Shown here in pieces: positions 1 through 6,743 of a stretch of 15,848 nt of DNA. The stretch covers positions 1 through 15,848 of the forward strand of contig JAJZFF010000348.1 of the NCBI GenBank assembly GCA_021805485.1, in the 5' to 3' direction. Origin of the DNA: Pseudomonadota bacterium (GTDB lineage: Bacteria > Pseudomonadota > Alphaproteobacteria > Acetobacterales > Acetobacteraceae). Under the pieces are notes generated by a model. It was given only the letters and a program-made list of their open reading frames with translations, was not told where the DNA came from and searched no databases. A program made the translations under genes and the position numbers. The stretch's first letter is position 1. The number at the start of each line of letters is the position of its first letter.

Positions 1-357
1 GGTGGCGATCCGCGCCGCGTCGCTGCCCGAGGGGGTGAGCACCGCATCGGCGATGTCGGCGACGCCGAAATGGGCCAGGATCTCCGCCGCCAGCCGCGCG
101 GCGGCGGCGGCCCGCGCCGTCTCCCATCCGCGCCGCGCGGCGGCCGCGCGCAGTGCATCGAGGCAGCGGCCGGCGGCGGCGAAGCCGGCCGCGGAGATGG
201 TGGAGGCGGTGCAGGAGCCGAACCCGATCACCGCGCGCGGCCAGGGCGCGCAGCCATAGCGGTCGAGCCCGGTCACCGGGTCGGGCGCGAGGCGCGCGTC
301 CCCATCCGCGCCCAGCAGGCGCTCGATCTCGGCGGTCTCGGCCACATGCGCGGACAT
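1..357 (-). CDS. Possible PLP-dependent (fold type I) enzyme, N-terminal fragment
   Basis: Only the first 119 codons lie in the window; the rest runs off the left edge. The frame is open throughout and begins MSAHVAETAEIERLLG. Visible landmarks are a GFGSCTASTIS stretch at about residues 45-55 and TPSGSDA at about 109-115. The second resembles the S-G-(S/T)-(D/E)-A loop that binds the cofactor phosphate in fold-type-I PLP enzymes such as aminotransferases and group II decarboxylases. The catalytic lysine would lie beyond the window, so the assignment cannot be confirmed here. The ATG at 357 has no good Shine-Dalgarno; other nearby ATGs are out of frame. The gene diverges from the 3-hydroxyisobutyryl-CoA hydrolase gene across 136 bp. 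The open frame is directly visible; the enzyme class is a tentative inference from one motif. Confidence 0.5.
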   Translation of the reverse strand, partial: MSAHVAETAEIERLLGADGDARLAPDPVTGLDRYGCAPWPRAVIGFGSCTASTISAAGFAAAGRCLDALRAAAARRGWETARAAAAARLAAEILAHFGVADIADAVLTPSGSDAARIAT

Positions 358-493
358 ACGGCCATGAGACCATCAAGAGGTTAGCAGGAGGCAAACGCCG
401 GCTGCACTTCCCTGCCGCGGAGCCCGCCGCTATAGCCCGGCGGCGAGAGACACGGCCGACGAGACGGCCAGACAGTGAGGTTAAGGACGGCGC
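358..493. promoter_or_regulatory. Divergent intergenic region
   Basis: These 136 bp separate two outward-facing genes and must hold the promoters of both if each has its own. I see no convincing -35/-10 pair. AAGGA at 483-487 is the ribosome-binding site of the plus-strand gene, six bases before its ATG. No strong inverted repeat was noticed. Confidence 0.35.
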
Positions 494-1507
494 ATGCTGA
501 ACCTGGAGCCAAGCGTCATTGCCACCCATGACGGAAGGCTGGGGCGGATCGTGCTCAACCGCCCCAAGGCGCTGAACGCGCTCGACCCGCAGATGATCCG
601 CCTCATCGACACCGCGCTGGCCACCTGGCGGGATGATCCCACGGTGCACGCGGTGGTGATCGAGGGCGCCGGGGGGCGCGCCTTCTGCGCCGGCGGCGAC
701 ATCCGGGCCGTGCGCGCGCACGCGCTGGCCGGCGAGACGGAGGCGGTGGAGGCGTTCTTCGCCGCCGAATATGCCCTCAACGCCGTCATCGCCGCCTACC
801 CGAAGCCCTATGTCGCGCTGGTGGATGGCATCTGCATGGGCGGCGGCATCGGGGTCTCGGTGCACGGGCGCTACCGGGTCGCCACCGAGGCGGCGCAATT
901 CGCCATGCCGGAGACGGCGATCGCCTTCTTTCCCGACGTCGGCGCGAGCCACTTCCTGCCGCGTCTGCCCGGCCGGCTCGGCCTGTATCTCGGTCTCACC
1001 GGAGCGCGCATGAACGGCGCCGATGCCGTCCATGCCGGGCTCGCGACCCATTTCGTGCGCCGCGAGCGCCTGCCGGCCCTGTCGCGCGCGCTGGCCGAGG
1101 ACGGGGTCGCCGTGCTGGCCGAGCTCGCCGAGCCGCTGCCGCCCTTTTCGCTGGCGCCGCACCGCGCCGCGATCGACCGCTGCTTCGCCGCCCCGGGCCC
1201 GGCCGCGATCCGCGCCGCTCTCGCCGCCGAGGGCACCGACTTCGCGGCGGAGACGCTGGCGACGCTCGACCGGATGTCGCCGTCCTCGCTCGCCTGGTCG
1301 TTCGCCATCGTCCGCCACGGTGCCGACCGCACGCTGGCGCAGTGCCTGGCCGCGGAGCTGGCGCTGACCGGCCATGTCACCCGCCATCCGGACTTCGCCG
1401 AGGGCGTGCGGGCGATGGTGGTGGACAAGGACCGCACGCCGCGCTGGTCCCCGGCGGAGCTCGCGGCGGTGGATCTGGCGGGGATCGAGGCCTGGACGGG
1501 CGCTTGA
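494..1507 (+). CDS. 3-hydroxyisobutyryl-CoA hydrolase (enoyl-CoA hydratase superfamily)
   Basis: This 337-residue cytoplasmic enzyme of the crotonase fold is predicted to hydrolyse 3-hydroxyisobutyryl-CoA to 3-hydroxyisobutyrate and free CoA, a step in valine breakdown. The oxyanion-hole segments are AFCAGGDI (63-70) and MGGGIG (115-120). MPETAIAFFPDVG (138-150) carries the glutamate (E140) and aspartate (D148) positions that distinguish HIBYL-CoA hydrolases from plain hydratases. The C-terminal VDKDRTPRW (310-318) is also characteristic of the hydrolase branch, as is a length near 340 against about 260 for ordinary enoyl-CoA hydratases. The ATG has AAGGA six bases upstream. The gene stands alone, without other valine-pathway genes in view, and converges on the next gene with only 7 bp between stops. 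Family assignment is strong; substrate specificity is inferred from the family. Confidence 0.93.
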   Translation: MLNLEPSVIATHDGRLGRIVLNRPKALNALDPQMIRLIDTALATWRDDPTVHAVVIEGAGGRAFCAGGDIRAVRAHALAGETEAVEAFFAAEYALNAVIAAYPKPYVALVDGICMGGGIGVSVHGRYRVATEAAQFAMPETAIAFFPDVGASHFLPRLPGRLGLYLGLTGARMNGADAVHAGLATHFVRRERLPALSRALAEDGVAVLAELAEPLPPFSLAPHRAAIDRCFAAPGPAAIRAALAAEGTDFAAETLATLDRMSPSSLAWSFAIVRHGADRTLAQCLAAELALTGHVTRHPDFAEGVRAMVVDKDRTPRWSPAELAAVDLAGIEAWTGA

Positions 1508-1514
1508 GGGCGGC

Positions 1515-2945
1515 TCAGCCGTCGGCGGCGCGGAAGCCGCCGACGCCGCGCTCGATCGCGGTGACATGGGCCGGGGTGAACCCGCTCGGGTCGGGGAGGC
1601 CGCAGGAATGGGCGATGATCTCGACCTCCTCGCGCACCCGGGTCGCATAGCGCGCCACGCGCACCCCTTTGTCGGCGGGGTCGAGCCCCGCGATCAGGCG
1701 CGGGTCGGCGGCCGTCACCCCGGTTGGGCACTGGCCGCTGCCGCACTTCATCGCCTGGATGCAGCCGAGGCTGAACATGAAGCCGCGGGCGCTGACGACG
1801 AAATCCGCCCCCATGCACAGGGCCCAGGCGACCTTGTCCGGCGTGATCAGCTTGCCGGAGGCGACGATGCGCAGCCGATCGACCAGCCCGTGCCGCGCCC
1901 GCACCGCGGCCACGGCCGGCAGCGCCTCGGTGATCGGCAGGCCGACATAATCGATCAGCGGCGCCGGCGCTGCCCCGGTACCGCCCTCGCCGCCATCGAC
2001 CTGGACATAGTCGGGGCAGTGCTCGGGATGGGCGACGCAATCGGCGAACCAGGCGTCGAGGAACTCCAGGCCGCCGACGACGAATTTGACCCCGACGGGC
2101 TTGCCGGACAGGCGCCGCAGCCGGTCGATGAAGCGGCCGAGCGCCTCGATGCTGTCGATGTCGCGGTGCCGGTTCGGGCTGATACTGTCCTGGCCGGCCG
2201 GGATGCCGCGGATGGCGGCGATCTCGGGCGTCACCTTGGCGCCGGGGAGGATGCCGCCCTTGCCCGGCTTGGCGCCCTGCGCCAGCTTGAGCTCGAACAT
2301 CTTCACCTCCGGCCGGGCGGCGATCTCGCGCACGCGCGCCTCGGAGAGGTCTCCCGCGGCATCGCGCACGCCATATTTCGCCGTGCCGATCTGCATCACG
2401 ACGTCGCAGCCGCCCTCGAGATGATAGGGCGCGAGCCCGCCCTCGCCGGTGGCGAGCCAGATGCCGGCCTGCTTCGCCCCGCGCGAGAGCGCGCTGACGG
2501 CGGCGTGGCTCAGGGCGCCATAGCTCATGCCGCTGATGTTGAAGAAGCTGCGCGCCAGATAGGGTTCGCGGCAGGCGCCGGGCCCTTCGGTGATGCCGAT
2601 GCGCTTGCCGGGGAAGGGCCGCTTCTCCTCGTCCAGCACCGGGAACGGGTGATTGCGGAAGACGAAGGCGGGCACGTTCTCGCTGCCGAAGCTGACGAGA
2701 TTCGAGACGCCCTTGGCCGAACGATAGACCCAGGAGCGCTCCAGCCGGCTGAAGGGCCGCTCCGCCCAGTCCGGCAGGTAATGGTACTGGCGCATATATT
2801 CGCCCCAGGTCTCGGCGAAATAGCGGACGTGGCCGATGACGGGGTAGTTGCGCAGGATGGTGTGCTGGGTCTGCCGCCGGTCGCGCACATAGAGCGCGGC
2901 CAGGCCCGCGACCGGAAGACCGAGCAGGGCGAGCGACAGCGGCAT
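1515..2945 (-). CDS. Membrane-anchored FMN-binding glutamate synthase-like oxidoreductase
   Basis: This 476-residue protein corresponds to the FMN/Fe-S synthase domain of glutamate synthase large subunit, without the N-terminal glutamine amidotransferase domain. Residues 3-20 (LSLALLGLPVAGLAALYV), followed by RDRR, look like a single N-terminal membrane anchor. The TIM-barrel part shows NISGMSYGALS (136-146), LAQGAKPGKGGILPG (221-235) and VDGGEGGTGAAP (316-327), typical of FMN and 2-oxoglutarate binding in GltB. Cysteines 395, 401 and 406 have the C-x5-C-x4-C spacing of the 3Fe-4S ligands. I chose the ATG at 2945 because GGGGA lies about seven bases before it; an in-frame ATG at 2990 would add 15 residues but has no ribosome-binding site. 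No small-subunit partner is nearby, so the electron donor and real reaction are unknown. Such stand-alone proteins are commonly annotated only as FMN-binding glutamate synthase family. Confidence 0.9.
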   Translation of the reverse strand: MPLSLALLGLPVAGLAALYVRDRRQTQHTILRNYPVIGHVRYFAETWGEYMRQYHYLPDWAERPFSRLERSWVYRSAKGVSNLVSFGSENVPAFVFRNHPFPVLDEEKRPFPGKRIGITEGPGACREPYLARSFFNISGMSYGALSHAAVSALSRGAKQAGIWLATGEGGLAPYHLEGGCDVVMQIGTAKYGVRDAAGDLSEARVREIAARPEVKMFELKLAQGAKPGKGGILPGAKVTPEIAAIRGIPAGQDSISPNRHRDIDSIEALGRFIDRLRRLSGKPVGVKFVVGGLEFLDAWFADCVAHPEHCPDYVQVDGGEGGTGAAPAPLIDYVGLPITEALPAVAAVRARHGLVDRLRIVASGKLITPDKVAWALCMGADFVVSARGFMFSLGCIQAMKCGSGQCPTGVTAADPRLIAGLDPADKGVRVARYATRVREEVEIIAHSCGLPDPSGFTPAHVTAIERGVGGFRAADG

Positions 2946-3006
2946 GGCGGTTCCCCGATGAGCGCGCGGCGTGGCGCCGACCCTCAACATAGGCGGCGAG
3001 GGACGA

Positions 3007-3018
3007 ATAACCCGTTAT
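3007..3018. promoter_or_regulatory. AT-rich palindrome upstream of the glutamate synthase-like gene
   Basis: ATAACCCGTTAT consists of perfect 5-bp arms around a CC centre. It stands out as one of the few AT-rich stretches in a very GC-rich region. It lies about 60 bp before the ATG at 2945, a sensible place for an operator or promoter element on the minus strand. No protein can be named for it. Confidence 0.3.
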
Positions 3019-3057
3019 CGTGACGAAGGATTCATGTCCCGCACAGCGGCGGCGGGT

Positions 3058-4065
3058 TCAGAATCCTTCCAGCACGATCTTGCCGCGCGCGCGCCCGCTC
3101 TCGATCAGCGCGTGCGCGCGCAGCAGCGCCTTCGCCTCGATGCGGCCGAAATGCTCGGCGACCGGGCTCTTCAGCTTGCCCTCCTCGAGCAGGGCGGCGA
3201 CGCGATTGAGCAGATGCTGCTGCTCGATCATGTCCTCGGTCTCGAACGAGGAGCGGGTGAACATGCCCTCCCAGTGCAGCGATACCGATTTCGGCTTCAG
3301 CTCCAGGATGTCGATGCCGCGCGGATCGTCGATGAGGCCGATACGGCCTTGCGGGCGGATGGATTTCACCATCGCCGGGAAATGCTGCTCGCTGGCGTTG
3401 GTGCAGAAGATGAGGTCGACGCTCTTCGCCCCCTCGGCCGCGAGCTGGGCGGGAATGTCCCCGCGATGGTCGATCACCGCGTGCGCCCCCAGTTCCAGGC
3501 ACCAGGCCCGGGTTTCCGGCCGGCTCGCGGTGGCGATCACGCGCAGCGGGGTGAGCTGGCGGGCGAGCTGGATCGCCATCGAGCCGACCCCGCCGGCGCC
3601 GCCGATGATCAGCAGCGTGCCCGCCGCCGGCCCGAGCTTGCCGATCGCCAGCCGGTCGAACAGCATCTCCCACGCCGTGATGGCGACCAGCGGCACCGCC
3701 GCCGAATCGCTCCAGGACAGATGCCGCGGGCGGCGGCCGACGACGCGCTCGTCCACCACCTGCAGCTCGGCGTTGCTGCCGGCGCGCAGAATGGAGCCGG
3801 CATAGAACACCTCGTCGCCAAGGCCGAAATGCGCCACGTCCGGGCCCAGTCCGCGGACGATGCCGGCGGCATCGAAGCCGAGAACGCGCGGCTCGCCCAC
3901 CGGATCCGCGGCGCGGCGCAGCTTCGTGTCGACCGGATTGACCGAGACCGCCTTGACCTCCACGAGCAGGTCGCGCCGGTGTGGCAGCGGGTCCGGCAGA
4001 TCGAGATCGACGAGCGCGTCCTCGGCGGTGACGGGCCGGCAATGGGTGTAGGCGACGGCTTTCAT
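3058..4065 (-). CDS. Zinc-type alcohol dehydrogenase-like / NADPH:quinone oxidoreductase family protein
   Basis: This 335-residue soluble MDR-superfamily enzyme probably uses NADPH to reduce quinones or alpha,beta-unsaturated carbonyls. The N-terminal GroES-like domain carries VNPVDTKLR (42-50) and LGFDAAGIV (62-70), as in quinone oxidoreductases and zeta-crystallin. The Rossmann domain has the dinucleotide loop IIGGAGGVG (153-161). The segment HWEGMFTRSSFETEDM near residue 275 is typical of the 'zinc-binding alcohol dehydrogenase family' subgroup (TIGR02817-like). Despite that name, the usual cysteine ligand for catalytic zinc is replaced in the VNPVD segment, so zinc-free catalysis is likely. 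The ATG at 4065 is preceded by a strong GGAGGAGAGG; a longer upstream reading would add a low-complexity tail and is rejected. The gene is downstream of the metallopeptidase on the same strand but separated by 133 bp. Confidence 0.92.
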   Translation of the reverse strand: MKAVAYTHCRPVTAEDALVDLDLPDPLPHRRDLLVEVKAVSVNPVDTKLRRAADPVGEPRVLGFDAAGIVRGLGPDVAHFGLGDEVFYAGSILRAGSNAELQVVDERVVGRRPRHLSWSDSAAVPLVAITAWEMLFDRLAIGKLGPAAGTLLIIGGAGGVGSMAIQLARQLTPLRVIATASRPETRAWCLELGAHAVIDHRGDIPAQLAAEGAKSVDLIFCTNASEQHFPAMVKSIRPQGRIGLIDDPRGIDILELKPKSVSLHWEGMFTRSSFETEDMIEQQHLLNRVAALLEEGKLKSPVAEHFGRIEAKALLRAHALIESGRARGKIVLEGF

Positions 4066-4198
4066 CTTGGCCTCTCCTCCCGGCTTCGTGCCCCGTACCT
4101 TGGGCCATTGGAACAGAGATCGGCAGCCGACGGTGGGATCGCAAGGGACGGGACGGACGGCGCAAGGGGAGAGCGAAGGCGGCGCGGCGGGCGCGGCC

Positions 4199-4906
4199 TT
4201 ACCCGATGCGGAGCAGCGTCGGGCCTTCCTGCCGCAGCCAGGCCATGGCCGCGCCGGCCTGCGGCGCCAGCGTAGCGACCAGCGACCAGAAGCGCGGGCC
4301 ATGGTTCATGTGCCGCAGGTGCGCGACCTCGTGCGCGGCGACATAGTCCTGCACGAAGGGCGGGGCCATCACCAGGCGCCAGGAGAAGGCAAGGCTGCCG
4401 TCCGGCGAGCAGCTCCCCCAGCGGCTGCGCGTGTCTTTCACGCTCACGCGCCGCGGCATCGGCAGGCTGGCGGCGCTGGCTTTCGCCGCCACCAGGGGGA
4501 CGAAGCGGCGGCGCGCCTCGGCCCTCAGGAAATCGCCGACGCGGCGGGCGAGGAAGGCGCGGTCGCCGGAGACGCAGAGTGCGCCGGGCTCGATCCAGGC
4601 GCCGCCGGCGGCCTCCGGGCGATGGCAGATGCGGTGCGGCCGGCCGTCGATCGGCACCGCAATGCCGTCGGCGAAACTGAGGGCGCAGGGCAGCGCCGCC
4701 AGCCGCTCGGCGACCCAGGCGGCGTGATCCATGAGCAGCGCCATGCCGGCGCCACGGCCAGCCCGCGGCGGCAGCGTCACCACGACGGCGCCGCTGCGCG
4801 GGTCGATACGCAGGCTGATCCGCCGCGCGCGGCGGTTGCGTCGCCAATGGACCGCGGCGGGGCCATGCGGCAGGGCCAGGATCTCGGGCGCCTCTTGCAA
4901 TGGCAT
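4199..4906 (-). CDS. YgjP-type M48-like zinc metallopeptidase (DUF45/WLM family)
   Basis: This 235-residue protein belongs to the YgjP/DUF45 group of small predicted zinc metallopeptidases. The N-terminal part has the common RRNRRARRISLRID strand (22-35). The catalytic part shows SRWGSCS (161-167), then AAHEVAHLRHMNHGPRFW (191-208). There H192 and H196 of HEVAH, plus H202, fit the zinc ligands, with E193 as catalytic base. No signal peptide or membrane segment is seen, so it should be cytoplasmic; physiological substrates of the family are unknown. The start is uncertain: neither ATG 4906 nor in-frame ATG 4945 (13 residues longer) has a clear Shine-Dalgarno. I prefer 4906 because it fits the usual short N-terminus. 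It is transcribed away from the repeat array and sulfotransferase gene. Confidence 0.88.
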   Translation of the reverse strand: MPLQEAPEILALPHGPAAVHWRRNRRARRISLRIDPRSGAVVVTLPPRAGRGAGMALLMDHAAWVAERLAALPCALSFADGIAVPIDGRPHRICHRPEAAGGAWIEPGALCVSGDRAFLARRVGDFLRAEARRRFVPLVAAKASAASLPMPRRVSVKDTRSRWGSCSPDGSLAFSWRLVMAPPFVQDYVAAHEVAHLRHMNHGPRFWSLVATLAPQAGAAMAWLRQEGPTLLRIG

Positions 4907-5004
4907 GGCGCCACAATGCCGGGAACCGTACCGGCATTCAATCATCAAGCTGCGACGAAGCCGGCCCGCCGGGGCAGCGGACGCGCCGGATTGCCTTCCC
5001 GCGT
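4907..5004. promoter_or_regulatory. Divergent spacer between metallopeptidase and repeat-containing leader
   Basis: This is the start of the only stretch over 300 bp (4907-5234) with no well-supported gene. This first part should carry the promoter of the minus-strand metallopeptidase and possibly that of the plus-strand sulfotransferase transcript. I see no clear -35/-10 hexamers. The remainder of the gap holds a questionable small ORF and the 15-bp tandem array. Confidence 0.3.
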
Positions 5005-5238
5005 ATGCTGTGGCTCCATGGTTACAGGGCCCGGATGCCCGCGTCCCACGCGCCGGCCCTCCGGCCGCCGGGCTGGCCCCCCGTGGGAGACACACCCGTG
5101 GGAGACACACCCAAGGGAGACACAGCCAAGGGGGACTGGCCCAAAGGAGACTGGCCCATAGGAGACTGGCCCAAAGGAGACTGGCCCATAGGAGACTGGC
5201 CCATAGGAGACTGGCCCATAGGAGACTGGCAGCGTTGA
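5005..5238 (+). CDS. Possible 77-residue leader peptide with five-residue repeats
   Basis: An ATG at 5005 opens a 77-codon frame whose last two-thirds is encoded by the 15-bp array. It reads as ten GD-x-x-x units: GDTPV, GDTPK, GDTAK, then GDWPK/GDWPI copies, ending GDWQR. Its TGA (5236-5238) overlaps the TTG start of the sulfotransferase (5235-5237), a geometry that would permit translational coupling. Against it: neither the ATG at 5005 nor the in-frame ATG at 5035 has a Shine-Dalgarno, and because the unit is 15 bp, most frames through the array are open automatically. I recognise no family. It may be a translated leader or merely a by-product of the repeat. Confidence 0.25.
   Translation: MLWLHGYRARMPASHAPALRPPGWPPVGDTPVGDTPKGDTAKGDWPKGDWPIGDWPKGDWPIGDWPIGDWPIGDWQR
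5086..5235 (+). repeat. Ten-unit 15-bp tandem array, each unit carrying a Shine-Dalgarno-like GGAGA
   Basis: Ten units start at exactly 15-bp intervals from 5086 to 5221. The dominant unit is GGAGACTGGCCCATA, identical in units 5, 7, 8 and 9. Units 4 and 6 end AAA and unit 4 begins GGGGAC. Units 1-3 are more diverged, with ACACACC or ACACAGC in place of CTGGCCC, and unit 10 matches only over its first ten bases before running into the sulfotransferase start. Units 4-7 alternate AAA/ATA endings, suggesting duplication of a 30-bp pair. The last GGAGA (5221-5225) lies nine bases before the TTG at 5235, so it can serve as the ribosome-binding site, with nine near copies upstream. Copy-number change would keep frame and last-unit spacing unchanged. 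Confidence 0.95.
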
Positions 5239-6692
5239 CCCTCGCATCGATCTTCTGCGTCTCGCAGCCGCGTTCCGGGCATCATGTCCTGGAAATGATG
5301 CTGCGCGCCGCGCTCGGCCAGCGGTTCCACTATTGTGAGTTCTACACCGAGCCGGGCTGCTGCGGCGCCATTCCCTGCCGCCGGCGTGGCGAGTTCGCCG
5401 CCGATCATGTCCTGTTCATGCAAAAGAGCCACGATCTCCGGCTCCAGGACCCGGTGCCGGCGGATGTGGACGTGGTGCTGGTGCAGATCCGCGAGCCGAC
5501 CCTGCGCGCGATCTCGAACTACGAGCTGGACCTTCGCTTTCACGGCCTTCCGCACACGCGCGAATACCTGGAATACTTCCTCGCCGCGGAAGCGTTCTAC
5601 GCCGTCGGCTTCAGCGAGAAATGGCTGGTCCAGCCGGTCGCGCGGCGGCTGGTGCTGAAATACGAGGACCTGATCGGCGATCCGCGCCGCGCGCTGGAAT
5701 GGGTCTTCACCGCCGCGCGCCTCGCACCCGCCGAATCGGCGCTGCAGGCCGGCGTGGCGGAGGTGCGCTACTCGTCCATCGACCGATCCGACTTCACCGC
5801 CCGCACGCTCGCCGGCAGCCGCTTCTTCGACCAGGCGCTGTTCGCCGAATTCGTCTCGCTGGTCTGGCGGGATGCCCGCTATCTCGGCTACGGCCCCTGG
5901 ACCAGCCCGGATGTGCCGGCCGGGCGGCTGAGCGCGATCTACGAGGCGCTGCGGGCTTCCAGCCGGCGCGATTTCGCCCGCGTCGCCACCGTCCTGGAGC
6001 CGTTTCTCGGGGCGGCGGACGCCTGGCCGGCGCTGCGCCAGATGCATGCCGACGCCCTGCACGAACTCGGTCAGGTCGAGGAGAGCCGGGCGGCCCTGGA
6101 AGCGCTGGTGGCCGACCGGCCGGAGTATCTCGACGCCTACCTCGCCCTCGCCATGCGGGCCTCGCTGTGCGGGGACGTCGAAGCGGCGCGGGCCCATATC
6201 CGCACCGGGGTCGCCCGCACCGGCGGCGTCGCGCGGGCGCGCGAATTCGTCGCCCTGGACTGGCCGGACGCGGAACTGCTCGCCTGGCTCGGCGCGCCGA
6301 ACCAGGCGGTGACGCGCGACGAGGTCGCCGCCGCCTATCGCTGGATCTTCGGCCGGGAGCCGGAGTCGGAGGCCGCGTTCACCGCGCATGAGCGCTGTCT
6401 CGGCGCCGCCGATCTGCGGCGGACGCTGCTGCAATCGAGCGAGTTCCGCACCGTCTATCCGCAGCTCATGGCCAGGCCGCCGGCCGCCTGGCGCAGCAGC
6501 GAACCGGGTCCGGTCACCGCGGCGGACGTTCAGGGTGCGTTCCACTGGATTCTCGGCCGCGCGCCGGAATCCGATTCGGTCATCGAGGCGCATCTCGCCT
6601 GCGGCTCGATCGGCGATCTGCGCCGCGTGCTGTTCGCATCGGCGGAATTCCGCGCCGCCAATGGCTTGGGCGTGGTTCAAGCGGCGGAATAG
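5235..6692 (+). CDS. Sulfotransferase family protein with TPR-like region and two C-terminal DUF4214-like repeats
   Basis: This 485-residue protein should transfer sulfate from PAPS to an unknown acceptor. SIFCVSQPRSGHHVL (5-19) contains the 5'-phosphosulfate-binding loop right after the start. VVLVQIREPTLRAISNYE (80-97) matches the 3'-phosphate-binding segment with the conserved arginine and serine. Residues about 232-328 are helical with TPR-like spacing (HADALHELGQVEESRAALEALV). Two homologous repeats follow, 359-405 and 427-473, each ending in an LR(R)-x-L/F-x-x-S/A-S/A-EFR signature, like DUF4214-type modules. No signal peptide or membrane segment is seen. I chose TTG 5235 because it follows GGAGA by nine bases and places the P-loop at the usual distance. 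The same frame stays open upstream to a GTG at 5010, which would add 75 residues containing RRLAH repeats; this is less likely. Sulfotransferase fold is well supported; acceptor unknown. Confidence 0.85.
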   Translation: MTLASIFCVSQPRSGHHVLEMMLRAALGQRFHYCEFYTEPGCCGAIPCRRRGEFAADHVLFMQKSHDLRLQDPVPADVDVVLVQIREPTLRAISNYELDLRFHGLPHTREYLEYFLAAEAFYAVGFSEKWLVQPVARRLVLKYEDLIGDPRRALEWVFTAARLAPAESALQAGVAEVRYSSIDRSDFTARTLAGSRFFDQALFAEFVSLVWRDARYLGYGPWTSPDVPAGRLSAIYEALRASSRRDFARVATVLEPFLGAADAWPALRQMHADALHELGQVEESRAALEALVADRPEYLDAYLALAMRASLCGDVEAARAHIRTGVARTGGVARAREFVALDWPDAELLAWLGAPNQAVTRDEVAAAYRWIFGREPESEAAFTAHERCLGAADLRRTLLQSSEFRTVYPQLMARPPAAWRSSEPGPVTAADVQGAFHWILGRAPESDSVIEAHLACGSIGDLRRVLFASAEFRAANGLGVVQAAE

Positions 6693-6723
6693 CCGGCTGC
6701 CGGTCGCTGCTGTTTGCGCCAGG

Positions 6724-6738
6724 GCCCCGCGTCGGGGC
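6724..6738. terminator. Short GC hairpin between convergent genes, possible bidirectional terminator
   Basis: GCCCCG and CGGGGC form a perfect 6-bp stem with a CGT loop in the 51-bp gap between the stops of the sulfotransferase (plus) and the nickel/cobalt permease (minus). The position is right for a shared terminator, but neither side has a T-run, so it is not a typical intrinsic terminator. Confidence 0.35.
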
Positions 6739-6743
6739 GTGCG

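Noticed and set aside
1374..3023. 549-codon plus-strand open frame opposite the glutamate synthase-like gene
   Set aside because: The minus strand encodes a clear FMN/Fe-S protein with conserved motifs; the plus frame has low-complexity composition and no domain.
3038..3056. Possible terminator hairpin CCCGC/GCGGG after the quinone oxidoreductase gene
   Set aside because: It has only a 5-bp stem with a 9-base loop and no T-run, which is expected by chance at this GC content.
5086..5229. CRISPR array
   Set aside because: Units are contiguous 15-bp direct repeats with no unique spacers, and no cas genes are near.
4731..5234. Extension of the sulfotransferase frame upstream through RRLAH repeats
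   Set aside because: The P-loop would lie far from the N-terminus, no ribosome-binding site supports the upstream starts, and openness follows from the 15-bp period. It is kept only as an alternative in the findings.
5022..6680. 552-codon minus-strand open frame opposite the sulfotransferase and array, with SPMGQ repeats
   Set aside because: The plus strand has sulfotransferase motifs and internal domain repeats. The SPMGQ repeats are simply the reverse reading of the 15-bp array, whose length is a multiple of three.
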